Translations under genes and position numbers: made by a program
The notes under the pieces: model-generated
The model's database searches: none
The model's input: the letters and a program-made list of their open reading frames with translations, nothing else
Told to the model about the DNA's origin: nothing
Part shown: positions 28,123 to 42,099 of the stretch, piece by piece
Layout of the letters: the number at the start of each line of letters is the position of its first letter
How positions within the stretch are numbered: position 1 is the first letter of the stretch
Origin: Zygnema cylindricum
Lineage: Eukaryota; Streptophyta; Zygnematophyceae; Zygnematales; Zygnemataceae
Direction of reading: 5' to 3'
Length of the DNA: 61,127 bases
Assembly (NCBI GenBank): GCA_037447655.1
Contig: JBBHKE010000533.1
Coordinates: forward strand, 351,618 to 412,744

Positions 28123-31100
28123 CTCCCTTTCTTTTCTAGTCTAACTTTAACTTATGTTTGAGTCCACATTTTTCTCTGCAATATTTTAATTTGGGAGAAG
28201 GCACTGGTTTTATCATCATATCAGCCACCATTTCCTCATCAGATCTATATACAAGATTCACAATCTTATTCTCAATTTTTTCTCTCATGAAACTCAATCG
28301 TATGTCCATATGCTTAGGCTTAAAATGATGTTTTGGATTAGCTGCAATTGCAATGGCAACTTGATTATCACAAAACACTTCATGCACTCCCTCCTTCATA
28401 TACCCCAGTTTTTCCAACAAGGAATTGACCCATATGAACTCTTTCACAGCAGAACAAGAGGCCATGTACTCAACCTCCATAGTAGACTAAGCAACCACCT
28501 TTTGTTGCTTGCTGTTCGAACAACAAGCACCTTCTCCCACATACAACACATACCCAGAAGTGCATCTTCTCATAGGTGCATCCCCATAACTAGCATCACT
28601 CAAACTAGTGATATCAGTGTGCTCCCCTCCCAAATGCAACCATAACTCTCTTGTTCCTACCGGATATCTGATGACTCTCTTGGCTGTCTACCAATCTTTC
28701 TTCCTAAAATCCTTAAGACTCCTACTGCGGACTCCTACTGATGCCGCTATGTCCGGCCTTGTACATTTCATAAAGTAGATCAAACTTCCTACCACATGTC
28801 TATAAGGAATAAACATCATAAATTCTCTCTCTGTGGACTATTCTGATCATCTAAGATTATCACTCCTCTTTCTACACTCCCATTACTTACTTTCTTCAAA
28901 TCCATTGGAGTGGTACAACTATTTGCCTTTTCCATCTGGAATTTCTGAAGTACCTGTATTTTTTTTTCTAAGTAAGTCTGATAATCCTTTTCCCCCTATC
29001 TCTCTCCATTTGGATCCCCAAAATATATCTTGCCTCACCTAAATCCTTCATATCAAATCTGCTTCTAAGATCTTTCTTTAACTTATTGATCTTTTCTAAA
29101 GATTTTCTTAACACAAGCAGATCCTCCAGATAAATTGAAATAATAAATATCATCATTCTCATCTTCAAACATATAAATAGAATGGTCAGAGTTGATCCGG
29201 TTATATCCCAGATCGGTGAGAAACTCATCTAGTTTTTTATTCCACTGTCGGGGAGCCTCCCTGAGTCGATATAAGGACTTTATGAGCCTGTAAACTTTGC
29301 TCTTTTCTCCTTCCTCCACAAATCCCTCTAGTTGCCTCATGAAAATTTCAACCTCTAACTCAACATTAAGAAAGGCAGTATTAATATCCATCTGGTATAT
29401 TTCCGTGTCTTCTGCTGCTGCCAGACTGAAGAAAATCTTTATTGATGGGAACCGAACAACCAGAGCAAAAGTCTCCTCATAGTCAATCCCCTCCTTTTGG
29501 GTGAACCCCTTTACTACCAATCAAGCCTTATATCTTTCAATGGTATTATCTGGGTTCAGTTTTAGTTTAAACACCCATTTATAGCTAATCAGTTTTCTGT
29601 CTAGAGGACAGTCCACTAGTTCCCAAGTATTTGCTTCCATGATGGAGGCCATCTTATAATTTATGGCTCTAATCCATCTGTCTTTCTCCAGACTGTTTAC
29701 TGCCTCCGAATATGACAGAGGCTCATCTGGGTGGGAGAGTTTAGTTACCATGTGAGCGGCCTGTTTTTCCTGAATCCTTTTGCTACTCCTTCTCCCCCCT
29801 TGAAACTCTGAAGCTGGGATGGAGAGAAGTCTTGGATTTCTCCTTAGAGTCTAATCGGCTCCCCAATCCATGGAAGTCGGCTCCGGTTCCTCCTCTTCTG
29901 TATCCTCGAATTCCATAAGAATATGTGAGGTTTCCAGTGGATCTCCTATGTCTTGGATCTCCCCTGAATAAATAATCCCTGTTTCACTCATGTCCCTTTT
30001 GGGAAGGATGGAGTCCTCCTCACCTTCAGACTCAAATATGATTCTTATCTTCTTGGTATATTTAAAGGGGTCAAATGACTTCCCTTGATCCATGACAAGT
30101 AGGTGTTGACCAAAATGATATCTGTCTTTGCTAAGTCATAGACTCTATATCACTTGACATCCTCATCATATCCTACAAAGTATCCAGGTTTTTCGTTAGC
30201 ATCTAGCTTCTAGTTTTTCCTATCTGTGTGAAGACTATAAATTTGGCTACCGAATAATTTAAGGTGAGAGATATCTGGTTTCGTTCCAACCCATCTCTCA
30301 TAAGGTGTCACTTATTTTACAACTGAGGTAAGGAATCTATTCTTAATGTAGTTGGCACAGTTCATGGCTTGTGCCCAAAATCTCTTTCCTATTTTCTTGT
30401 CGGCCAACATAGTGCATGCATTATCTCAATTAGTGTTCGGTTCAACCTCACAGCTACCCCATTTTGTTACAGGTTATATGGTACAGTTTTCTGTTGCTGA
30501 ACCCCCTCATCTCTCAAGCATTCCTCAAACTGTGTAGAGGTGTATTCTCCCCCTTTATCACTTTTTATTCTCTTAAAAGGGGTTCCATGCAACTTTTCAC
30601 TCCAGGCTTTATATTTTTTGAAGTAAGTTGATGTTTCTAACTTTTATTTGAGGAGGTAGACTCTAGAGTATCTAGACCAGACATCGATTATTATCAACAT
30701 AAACCTCTTTCCTCCTACCAAAGGTACTTTTGCAGGTCCCCAGATATCTGTGTGGACCAGATCTAGGACTTTCTCACCTCTATATGTGGCGGTTTTGGGA
30801 AAGGGAAGTCTGTGAGCCTTAAATTGAGCACAGCCACTACAATCATCCATCATTTCATTATCCCCAAACTGATTGCCTTCTACTACCCCAAGCTGTTCAT
30901 TTCCATCAACCAATCAAAATGCACATGCCCCAACTGCTTATGCCTAATCATCAACTTTGGAACACCAACAGAGTAAGCATTCTTCTTTTCATTACTCAGG
31001 TTAAGCCTAAACATTCCTTAGCTACCCTTATCTGCCGTGAAGTAAACTTCATCCCCATACTTAGCTGTAAAGACTCCTTTTCTAGTGAAGGTATCAAACT

Positions 31101-32459
31101 CTTTGTCATCTAACACAGGCATAGAGACAAGATTTTTACTTAGCTGAGGAATGTAGAGTACATCTAAGAATGTAAGTATAGAAGTCTTACCCTCCACTAA
31201 CACTTTTAGATCAACTGAGCCCACTAGATCTGTAGTAACCACTCTCCCATCCCCATACTCTATCTCTATAGTAGGGATCTTTCTTAGCTTAGTGAAAAGT
31301 TGTTTATCACGACACATATGCATGGATGCACCTGAGTCGATAATCCATCCTTCCTGTGGAGCTTCCCGAATTGCTCCAATGGCACACTTGTGTCTCCGAG
31401 GGATCTCCTTCTCCTCCAGACTCTCGTCAAGAAGAACTCCCCATCCCCCTCAGAGGACTCATCCTTGGTTTCTCCAGTCACTTTAGTAACCACAAGTGCC
31501 TTTTCCTTCCCTATGGAAGAACCCCCTCCATGGTCCTCTTGGAGCCTCAGCTCTAACAGCTTGACACAATCTGCGATGAAGTGTGTTGGTTTTTTGCAAA
31601 AATGACAAAGACCCTTTAGGGGCCTCGATCCTCCTGAATTATCTCTTTCCCCTCTATAACGTTTCTTCAGGTCCTTCCCCCATCAGTCCCCTCCTGCTGC
31701 TAGAGCTTGAATGCTCTTTCCTCCTCTCCTAATCTCCATTGTGTTTTCCTGCACAAGTATCATCCTAACCACTATGTTCTATTTCCATGAACTATCACGT
31801 ATTTCTTTTACTCGGTACACTATGTTCTCAAACTCATTTGGTAACTTCATGATAAGAGTGTTAACTTTCATTTTCATTGTGCCTGTCCACCCGGAACTTT
31901 CCATCTCCATATACAAACAAGAAGTTCATTACAGTAATCTAACAACTTTCCTCCTTTGTAGGTGTAACTCACTAGTTTTTGCTCAGCCAACTGGAGCTCG
32001 TGAATAGTTCTAGCTCTATAAATCTCCACCAAACTCACCCACAACTCCTCGGCCTTGTAAATGTGAAGATGAGGGGTGGCTAAAGCTTCAGTGAGGTGCC
32101 TCAGAATGAAGTTCTTGGCAGCCATGTTTACATCCTCCCACATTTGAGTATCGTTCTCCACGGTCTTCACGATCGCCACTCCCGATACTGTGGCAATAGG
32201 AGTGATGGGTGTCTCCTTCCATTTCCCTTTTTCGGACACACTGTTGTCCCCATCATCTGCCTCCTCCTCTGTGGCAGCCGTTACTGTAGGAAACCTTACT
32301 CCTCCAAATCGCGATGGAGTTCCCGAATGTGGACGTTTCACTTGTCCACTGACGATACCCCAGTATCGTTTTTCGCACAAAGCTCCTATCATCATGGCTT
32401 CTCAATAGATGAACCCTGATCCATTGAAGGTGGGCACCCTTGAGGGTGGGCCCATAACT
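28123..32459 (-). pseudogene. Ty1/copia element 2: internal gag-pol region with many lesions
   Basis: Reading leftwards on the minus strand: gag (32395-31874, contains AEELWVSLVEIYRART), CCHC knuckle CHFCKKPTHFIADC (about 31605), protease with intact IIDSGASMHM (about 31340), integrase (30913-30644: DDCSGCAQFKAHR, LVHTDIWGP), RT (29751-28968: FTQKEGIDYEETFA, DINTAFLNVELEVE; box YLED instead of YVDD) and RNase H (about 28810-28136, ending near DEEMVADMMIKP). The order PR-INT-RT-RH is that of Ty1/copia. Stops and frameshifts occur in every domain, so it cannot be autonomous. The sequence after the inner LTR is not a typical initiator-Met primer-binding site. Confidence 0.88.
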
Positions 32460-34108
32460 TGCAATTCTGTGTCCTCCATTGGACTACAGAATACAAAAAG
32501 CCTCTACATACTTATTAACTAACCCACTTTCAATGGAAACGACTGCTACACAAGCAGACAAGCAGACAATTTGACTGCACCCTTGTGCAGCGTGGACTCC
32601 CCTGAGTCCGTAGAAAAAGAAATCTCTGAAAACGCCCAACCAGGCGATAAGTTATAGGGTGGCAAAGATGCCAATTTATACAAACTCTCAAAGAGAGAGA
32701 GGACTATCTACCTGATTTTTCCTAAGTCCTAGTTTTTCCTAGTTCTCTCTCACAACCCCTATCTACTGCCTGTACGAACCAATCTGAACACTGTACAGTA
32801 CCAGAAAGTACTACCGCCGATGTACTTTTTGTACGGCCTCTGTACGACAAGGCCATTAGGCGGACGCGTGTCCATTTTCCACTTGTCCGTACATTCCTCG
32901 GAATTCCCGCGACCAAATGTCAACTCTCCACGTGGCGCCAGGTCATTTCACGTCACAAAATGCCAAAGTGAACATTCCGGGATTTCGGCGATGATGTGCG
33001 CCGTTAGATTTAACGCGAAATGGAATCTCAGCCGTAATAAATACTTGCAAAATATGTGTTTCAATGTCGAAACAAAATGCGCAATATCCGTTTCAATTTA
33101 GTATAGTACTTCGTATTTTGTAAAACTTGGATTGCGCCGACACCGGAGATTACGGGAACAAATAGATATATGACATGTGTTGACATTTCAGCCATATCGT
33201 ACGATTGTCGTACAGAAAGTACACCGGCACCTGTACTTATCTGTACGGTACAGTGATGTGATTGGTGCCGTACGTCAGTAGATAGGGTCTTAGAGTGAGA
33301 ATAGGACTTAGAATTTTTTGAGTAGCTAGTGGCCTCTCCCTGAGAGCATCTTGTATAAATGGCTAACTTTGGGCAGCCATAACTATCAATTTACTTGACC
33401 ATTTTCAGTGATTCTTTTTGCTACGGACTCAGGGGAGTCCAGGCTACACAGGGGTGTAGTTGGTCAGAGTTTTTGTCTGCCAGGGTGGCTGCATTTATAA
33501 GGGAAAGTCAAAGTGGGTGAATGTGTCCAAATCTCATATTCTAACTTTGCATTCTGTGGTGGAACTGAGCACACAGAAAGTGTTATTTCACAGGGGTGAA
33601 TCTATATTAGGATTGTGACTGTCAAGGGGTCAGTCAGTTGGGTTTATATTAACTTGGAGTTGGCACTATCTAGATTAGCTTCTTTTGGATCTGCATACTC
33701 TGAGGGCCAATGGAGGTCTCAGAGTTTCAGTATCTATCCGTGCAGTAAAGAGTTTCAGTTAAATGATTTCAGTATAACACGATAGTTTAAATATTAATGA
33801 AACCCTATATCTCCTAACGGACTTCTACGACAGACTGGTTAGAGCTAACGGCTACGCCGCGCTCTGCCGGTCGGGGGTTCTCGTCCTACCAGACTCGACC
33901 TTTTGTTGAGAGTGACTTAAGACACTCTTTAGTCCTTCTTATGGAGCTGAGGCAGCCATGGCTCCATCGCTCTCCCTCCCCTTCAGTGACTATAACAAGT
34001 ATGGGGGCAAGAGAGAAGAGATGGAGGCAGGCTGCCTACATTTTCTTTATATGTTTTCCGCTAATTAATTTAGACCTAGAAAATACAAAAAAACTACTTA
34101 TTTCAACA
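32460..34108 (-). mobile_element. Middle copia LTR, interrupted by another LTR fragment
   Basis: Plus-strand ends TGCAATTCTGTGTCC (32460) and ATTTCAACA (34108) are those of the 27114 LTR. The span is 1.65 kb because about 33142-33740 is a plus-oriented 3' LTR piece, similar to 43573-44164 and ending GTCTCAGAGTTTCA. The tRNA-like block is at about 33820-33900. It abuts truncated gag of element 3 on the right. Confidence 0.7.
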
Positions 34109-37100
34109 GAGTTGTGGGAGAATTTGGTGGAGATATATAGAGCTAGTACTATTCTAGAGCTCCAGTTGGCTGAGCAAAAGTTAGTGAGTTACACTTACAA
34201 AGGAGGAAAGATGTTAGATTATTGTAATGATGTTTCTTGTTTGTATATGGAGATAGAAAGTGTCGGGTGGACAGGTACAATGAAGATGAAAGTTAACACT
34301 CTCATCATGAAGTTACCAGATGAATACAAGAACATACTGCACCGAGTACAGGAAATGACTTATAGTTCATGGAAGTGGTATATAGTCTTGTGCAAGAAAA
34401 CACCATGGAAATTAGGAGAGGAGGAAAGAGCATTCAAGCTCTAGCTGCAAGAGGGGACTGATGGGAGAAGGATCCGAAGAAACGATACAAAGGGGAAAAA
34501 GATCAGTCTAGAGGATTGAGGCCCCCAAAGGGCGTTTGTCATTTTTGCAAAAAGCCAGGACACTTCATCGCAGATTGTGTCAAGCTGTCTGTGTTGAGGC
34601 TCCAAGAGAACCGTGGAGGGGGTCTTTCTGAAGGGAAGAAACAGGCACTTGTGGTCACAAAGGTGTCAAGAGAAACCAAGGACGAGTCCTCTGAGGAGGA
34701 TGGGGAGCTTCTTCTTGACGAGAGTCTGGAGGAGAAGGAGATCCCTCGGAGACACAAGTGTGCCCTTGGAGCAATTCGGGAAGCTCCACAAGAAGGATGG
34801 ATCATCGATTTAGGTGCATCCATGCATATGTTTCGTGATAAGCAACTCTTCACAAAGCTAAGAAAGATCCTTACTGTTGAGATAGAGTATGGGGAAAGGA
34901 GATTGGTTACTACAGATCTAGTGGGGTTACTATATATGAATGTCTTAGTGGAGGGTAAGACTTCTATACTCACATTCTCAGATATACCCTATATTCCTCA
35001 GCTAAGCAAAAATCTTGTCTCTACGTCTGTGTTAGATGACAAAGAGTTTGATACCTTCACTACAAAGGGAGTCTTTACAGTTAAGTATGGGGATGAAGTT
35101 TAATTCACGGTAGATAAGGGTAGCCAATGAATGTTTAAGCTTAACCTGAGTAATGAAAAGAAAAATGCTAACTATGTTGGTGTTCCTAAGTTGATGATTT
35201 GGCATAAACGATTGGGGCATGTGCATTTTGATAGGTTGAGGGAAATGAAAATGCTTCGGGTAGTAGAAGGAATTCAGTTTGGGGATAATGAAATGATGGA
35301 TGATTGTAGTGGTTGTGCTCAAGGTAAGGCTCATAGACTTACCTTTCCTAAAGCCGCCACATATAGAGGTGAAAAAGTACCAGATCTGGTCCACACAGAT
35401 ATCTGAGGTCCTGCAAAAGTACTTTTGGTTGGAGGAAAGAGGTTTATGTTGACAATAACCGATGTCTGGTCTAGATACTCTAAAGTCTACTTCTTAAACA
35501 AAAAGTTTGAAACATCAACTTACTTCAAAAAATATAAAGCCTGGAGTGAGAAGTTGCATGGAACCCCCATGAAGAGGATAAAGAGTGATAATGGGGGGGA
35601 ATATACCTCTAACCAATTTGAGGAATACTTGAGAGATGAAAGAGTTCAGCACCAGAAAACCGTACTATATAACCTTGAACAAAATGGGGTAGCTGAAAGG
35701 TTAAACCGAACACTAGGAGATAGTGCATGCAGTATGTCGGCCGACAAAAAAATAGGAAAGAGATTTTGGGCAGAGGCCATCATCTGTGCCAACTACATTA
35801 AGAATAGAGTCCTTACCTCAGTTGTAAAGGGAATGACACCTAATGAGAGATGGGTAGGAAAAATACCAGATATCTCTCACCTTAAAGTATTCGTTAGCTA
35901 AGTTTACAGTCTTTACACGGATAGGAAAAACTGGAAACCACATGCTAAGGGAAAACCTGGATACTTTGTAGGATATGATGAGGATGTAAAAGGATACAGA
36001 GTCTATGACTTAGCAAAGAGAGATATCATTATGGTCAAACACCTAGTTGTCATGGATCAAGGGAAATCATTTGACCCCATTAAATATACCAAGAAGATAA
36101 GAATCACATTTGAGTCTGAAGGTGAGGAGGACTCAGTCCTTCCCGAAAGGAACATGAGTGAAACAGGAATTGCAGATTCAGGGGAGATCCTAGACACTGG
36201 AGATCCACCGGAAACCTCACACATTCCTATGGACTTCGAGGAGACAGAAGAGGAGGAACTGAAATTGGCTTCCATAGATAGGGGAGCCGATGAGACGGTA
36301 AGGAGAAATCCAAGACTTCCCTCCATCCTGGCTTCAAAGTTTGAGCAGGGGAGAAGGAGCAACAAACGGATTCACGAAAAACAAGCCGCTCATAAGGTTA
36401 CTAAGCTATCTCACCCAGACGAGCCTCAGTCATACTCGGAGGCAGTGAACAGTTCGGAGAAAGAGAGATGGATTAGAGCCATAAATGATGAGATAGCCTC
36501 TATCATGGAAGCAAATACTTTGGAACTAGCGGACTGTCCTCCTTACAGAAAACCGATTGGTTGTAAATGGGTGTTTAAACTAGAACTGAACCCAGATAAT
36601 ACCATTAAGAGATATAAGGCTTGAATGGTTGCAAAGGGGTTTACCCAAAAGGAGGGGATTGACTATGAGGAGACTTTTGCTCCAGTTATTCGGTTCCCAT
36701 CAGTAAGGATTCTCCTCAATCTGGCAGCAGCGGAAGACATGGAAATACACCAAATGGACATTAAGACTGCTTTTATAAATGGTGAGTTAGAGGAAGAAAT
36801 TTTCATGAGGCAACTTGAGGGGTTCGTGGAGGAAGGAGAAGAGAGCAAAGTCTACAGGCTGATAAAGTCTTTATATGGACTGAAGTAGGCTCCCCGACAG
36901 TGGAATAAGAAACTAGATGAGTTTCTCACTGATCTGGGATATATCCGTATCAGTTCTAACCATTCTATCTATATGTTTGAAGATGAGAATGGTGTCATTT
37001 TTATTGCAATCTATGTGGATGATCTGCTTGTGCTTTGTAAGTCTTTGGAAAAGATTAATAGGCTAAAGAAAGATCATAGAAGCAGATTTGATATGAAGGA

Positions 37101-38026
37101 TTTACGTGAAGCAAGATACATTTTGGGGATCGAAATGGAAAGAGATATGGGGAAATGGATTATCAGACTTACTAGAAAGAAACAATAGGTAATATGCTTG
37201 AGAAATTCTAGATGGAAAAGGCAAAAACAATTGTACAACTACCATGGACTTGAAAAAAGTAAGTGATGGGAGTGTAGAAGGACGAGTGATTATGTTAGAT
37301 GACCAGATGAGTCCAGAGGAGAGAGAGTTTATGAAGTCTATCCGTTATAGTCACGTCGTAGGAAGTTTGATCTATTTTATGAACTGCACCAGGCTAGACA
37401 TAGCGGCAGCAGTTGGAGTACTCAGTAGGAGTCTTAATGATCCTAGGAAGACAGACTGGGAGGCAGCCAAGAGAGTCATGAGATATCTGGTGGCAACCAG
37501 AGAGTTATGGTTGCATTTGGGAGGGGAGTACACTGACATCACTACTTGGAGTGATGCGAGTTATGGGGATGCACCAATGACAAGATGCACTTCTGGGTAT
37601 GTGTTGTATGTGGGGGAAGGTGCTTGATGTTGGAGCAGTAAGCAACAAAAGGTGGTTGCTCAGTCTACTATGGAGGTTGAGTACATGGCCTCTTCTTCTG
37701 ATGTGAAAGAGTTGATGTGGGTCAAGTCCTTGTTGCAAGAACTAGGGTATATTAAGGAGGGAGTGCTTAAAGTGTTTTGTGAGAATCTAGTTGCCATTGC
37801 AATTGCACCTAATCTAAAACATCATTTTAAGGCTAAGCATTTGGACATAAGATTGAGTTTTGTGAGAGAAAAAGTTGAGAATAAGATTGTGAATCTTGTA
37901 CATAGATCAGATGAGGAAATGGTGGCTGACATGATGACAAAACCAATGCCTTCTCCCAAGTTAAAATATTGCAGAGAAAAGTGTGGACTAAAATGAAGTT
38001 CAAGTTAGACTAGAAAATAAGGTGAG
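34109..38026 (+). pseudogene. Ty1/copia element 3: truncated gag and full-length but broken pol
   Basis: Begins inside gag at ELWENLVEIYRAST, lacking roughly 120 N-terminal residues present in element 2. Then CCHC knuckle CHFCKKPGHFIADC (about 34540), protease where the DSGAS site reads DLGAS (about 34810), integrase (35131-35900: DDCSGCAQGKAHR, IKSDNGGEYTSNQFEEY, QNGVAERLNRTLG), RT (36500-37190: FTQKEGIDYEETFAPV, IAIYVDDLLVLCKS with intact YVDD) and RNase H (37244-37996: SLIYFMNCTRLDIA, VEYMASSSDVKE). In-frame stops include TGA at 35404 and TAG at 36886. A defective copy close to element 2 but inverted relative to it. Confidence 0.88.
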
Positions 38027-39018
38027 TGTTGAAATTACTAGATTTATAGGGTATTTTCTAGGTCTAAATAGATCAGTAAAATAAGGAAAAAGAAAAGGGC
38101 GGACAGCCTGCCTCCACCTCCTCTATTTAGCCACCATACTTGTTGTATTTACTGAAAGATAGAGAGGGTGGTTGAGCCATGGCTCCTTAGTTCAGCAGAC
38201 ATGTCACTCCTATGTCACTCCTAACAAAAGGTTTAGTCCGACAAGCCTCGAACTTCGACTGGTAGAGTATGGCGTAGCCGTTACCTTTATCTAGTCTGTC
38301 GTAGAAGTCTGTTAGATGGGGTGTGATATATATTTAAACATGTATATGATCATGAAACCGATTAACTGAAATATGAACAAAGAAACATAAAACTAGTCAA
38401 AGTTTTAGTGCGGACGTCATTTCGCACGAAACAAATGAATCGGACATTTGTTTCGACAGTCGACATTTTATGTCGGATTTAATCCGACGGCGTCTATCAG
38501 TGTCGAGATCGCGGAATGGTCACTTTTGGCGTTTATGGGCGTGGCATGACTTGGCGCCAGGTGGAGGGACAACATTTGGTTGTAGGAATTCCGCGGAGCA
38601 TACGAAGAGTTGAATGGTGACACGCGTCCACTCAGTGGCCTTGTCGTACACATGTCGTACAGAAAGTACATCAACCGTATTACCTTTTTGTACTTTACAG
38701 TTGTGTGATTGGTTCGTACTTCAGTAGGTAGGGGTTGTGAGAGGGGTTTAGGACTTACGAAATTTGGTAGATAGACACCTCTCTCTTATATGCTTTGTAT
38801 AAAATTGGTATTTTTGCCGGCTCATAACTTTTCGACTGGTTGGCCGTTTTTAGTGATTTTTTTTGCTACGGACTTAAGGATGTCAGACTGCACAGGGGTG
38901 CAGTTAGATTGTCAGTTTGCTTTTTTGGGCAGCAGTGGTTGTGGCTTGAAGTGGGTTGGTTAAAAACTATGTAGGGGCTTTCTGAATTCTGTAGTCCAAT
39001 GGAGGACACAGAATTGCA
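38027..39018 (+). mobile_element. 3' LTR of copia element 3 (992 bp)
   Basis: Starts TGTTGAAATTACTAG and ends GGACACAGAATTGCA. Reverse-complement counterpart of 27114-28122. Contains the tRNA-like block on the minus strand (about 38235-38310). Confidence 0.85.
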
Positions 39019-39404
39019 GTACTAAACATCACCTTCAATAAATTATATTTTGCCTCACGACTAATAAGGGTCGCTAAACTAAATAAAAGATTTTGGGTAA
39101 AAAAACATTATTTCATATTAGAAGAAAAGAATCATACCCCACTGCTAGAGTTAGTGACAAAGTGAAATTAGTATTTTACTTATCATCAACTACACAAATT
39201 AAATTTTGCCAAGCCGCTAATATGGATCGCTTCACCAAATATAAGATTTTGGGTTGGAAAACACCCACCCAAATTATAATGACAACTCTACTGGCAATGG
39301 GCAATGTTTTAGAATAACTATTATCAAACCATTAATGTTTTTGATATTCAAACAAACTGTAGAAGCAAATTTTTGCTCACTATTGCATGAATTGTTATTA
39401 GTGG

Positions 39405-41134
39405 TGTTGTGTATCGTTTGCCTCTTACCGATAACCGATAGGTATCTTCTTTTTACCTACCGATAATCGATATATTGTTTGTATATATGGGTGAGGAAAT
39501 TCTCGCAATGAATAACTGATGTATAGCCATAAATTAACGATAACCCCGTACTTCTTACGTACTTTGCTTCCATACGTGTTTCCTTGGTACGGAGAGGATC
39601 GTGAAAAAAAAACTGAGAGCCTCCCCATCCCACCCCACCCCTGACCCACTGTATCGCAATAAACCTTTGTTGGTCTCGGGGCGATATAGCAACCCCCCCC
39701 CACCGTTCAATAACCGATAATATCCGTTCTCGATTGGAAATTACTCGATAAAACGATAGGAAATTGTTGTTCTTTGGTCTACAAAAGACCGCAGAAGCGA
39801 CCCAAACTATCAACCGAAAAGCTAAGCAAATCTAGTCCAATTAACAATCCTTTGAATGAATGCCCTCAAAATAAGTGAATGCATTCCCAAATACATTACC
39901 AGAAAATCCCCATTAGACACAAGATAGGTCTCCCAAAAACACAGATCAGACCACCATAGGTCTGCAAATCTGTGACCATTCCACACAGACCAAACACACA
40001 ATAGGTTTGTAAATCTGCGGAAAGCCTAGGACCACCCTAGGACAAATGCATACACACATGCATTAAACAACAAAACAAATACATGCACAATGCATGACAA
40101 ACAAACAAAAGATTAACATATATAAATAATAATTAATGAATGCCATTCCACATAACCAAATGTACAATCAGATAATTAAATGTATCACTTAAATGTATGA
40201 CCTAATCGACAAGCCTTTAATTACTACATCTTTGGTCCCTACTTTTCTAATCAGCATTGATAAATTAGCTAACAAAGTTCATAGCTATATATACACTTGT
40301 AAGCTGTCAGCTAATCACGTAACTGTCACAGTCACTAAATCCTATTTAATCGTAAGCGTACACCTGAGAGTCAAACAATCATAAGCGTACACTTGTCTAC
40401 ACCTGAGAGTCAAACATTTATATGCGTACACTTGTCTACAGGTATGACACTACACACACACTAATTAACATGTCGAAACCCTAACTCAGTTAATAATACA
40501 TCACAAAATATAGAAACCTTGTAAAATAGCGGCGGACGTCGTCCGCCGTCCAACGTAACACAATCCACTTGCCAAAATGATACCGTACTATAAAAAATCC
40601 TTCTTGTACGGAAATCGCGTCCACTTCAATAAATGAGGCTCGCCATATGTAAAGTACACGTCATTTTGCCATACCTGCCGCCCGTCACAAATAAGGTACA
40701 CCTGTCCAGAATAGATGCGCCATACCGGACGGCGTCTCTTTTCATAAATGTCGCCCACGCCACTTTCATTTCGAATATTTAATATCGGATCGCTTCGCGA
40801 TCCGCCGTCCATTTCACTTAATTCGTATTTCACGTCACTTTAATTCCAACCGTACAACTTCTCCCAAACCATAGATCCATTCAAACCACCACATTACTTT
40901 CAGTAATTACGTACGCAATAAAAACCGCACACACACGAAACATCGCCTTTATACAAACTGCTATGACTTCTATGGCTGCTCTGGCTGCTCTGGCTGCTCT
41001 GATCGTTCAGCGCAGCTGCAATTTTAGAGCAGCGCAGCTGGGATGTCAGACTAGCGCAACATGGCAGCATAGCAACGTGATATAGAGAGGACTAACGGTT
41101 TCCAAAAACAACAGAAATTACTCGATACACAACA
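39405..41134. mobile_element. Candidate inverted-repeat element with TGTTGTGTATCG ends (about 1.7 kb)
   Basis: TGTTGTGTATCG at 39405 is repeated inverted as CGATACACAACA at 41123-41134. ACCGATAACCGATA-type words follow the left end. The ends resemble those of 15007-15762. No target duplication or transposase is seen, so this is tentative. Confidence 0.4.
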
Positions 41135-41763
41135 GTATCGATAATGATGTTTTTTTTTCACCACTTTATTCAACATTTTGCCGAGTTGGTAAATCAAGAT
41201 AATACGTGTTTTACTTTTCTTTGACTACATTAAACTACATTTCGCCCCACAACTAATGTGGCCCCCTTCACTAAATATAAGATTTTGGGTCAAAAAGGTA
41301 CTCTCTCGAACTATAATGACAACTCTAATAGTAATGGAAAGTGTTGTAATTTTATTTAAAAAAACAACAGTATTTCATGTATTCAAATAATACGATAGAT
41401 CCTATTTCAATTCCCTACACCGTAAGGTGCTATTAGCTTCGATGTTATTTTTGCCATTGAAAACAACATTTCTCTCACTACACGTGCCTGATTATTGTTT
41501 GCAAACCACAACTTGAAAAATATGATTTTATCTTTCCACCCCAACCCTAGATCAATAAACTGGAAATTGTGCACAGAAAATAGATGGATTAAATGGCATC
41601 GTTGACTCTAGTAGTATTCAACGGTGTACCTCAAAAACCATAATGGAGACAAGTCATAGATATTTGGAACATAGAAATAAAGTACGGGCTTTGAGTACCA
41701 CAAGATCCAACCTCTCAGGCTAGAAATAACAAGGCCTAGCTTACTTAATTAAGTTCCATGATA

Positions 41764-41981
41764 CACCGCGAATCGTTATTTGTGTCAAAGTGACTAATTT
41801 GGTTTCTTAAAATTTTAATCTTTTTCCGCAATTAGTATACATTATTTTCGAAAATAAATTAGCAACGCTATTTAAGGACGTGGACCATAATCTGCCACGT
41901 CTCTCGCACTAAATTAGAATCAATAACACTAATTATTCTTTTACGCTATTTAAACTTTGACACTAATAACGATTCGCGGTG
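41764..41981. mobile_element. TA-flanked MITE (218 bp)
   Basis: Left end TA-CACCGCGAATCGTTATTTG; right end AATAACGATTCGCGGTG-TA. The inside shares the GTGGACCATAATCTGCCACGTC block, inverted, with 3328-3526. Confidence 0.9.
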
Positions 41982-42099
41982 TAGTGGTGCACAAAAGTAC
42001 GAGATATTAATAATGTCACACATTCGCTTAATTATCCAAAAAATGTTCACTCCTTTCCTTGAAATGCCAAAAATATTTAATAACTATGTCTTCTATTGG

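Larger units (their letters stand above)
39019..42000. other. Repeat-derived non-coding region
   Basis: No gene recognised. A block with ATTTTGCC and AAATATAAGATTTTGGGT occurs at about 39050-39095, 39205-39390 and 41225-41395. Between the last two lies an inverted-repeat element (39405-41134). A TA-type MITE is at 41764-41981. Confidence 0.5.

Noticed and set aside
40588-40833. 81-codon minus-strand frame
   Set aside because: Lies inside a candidate transposable element and shows no recognised domain.
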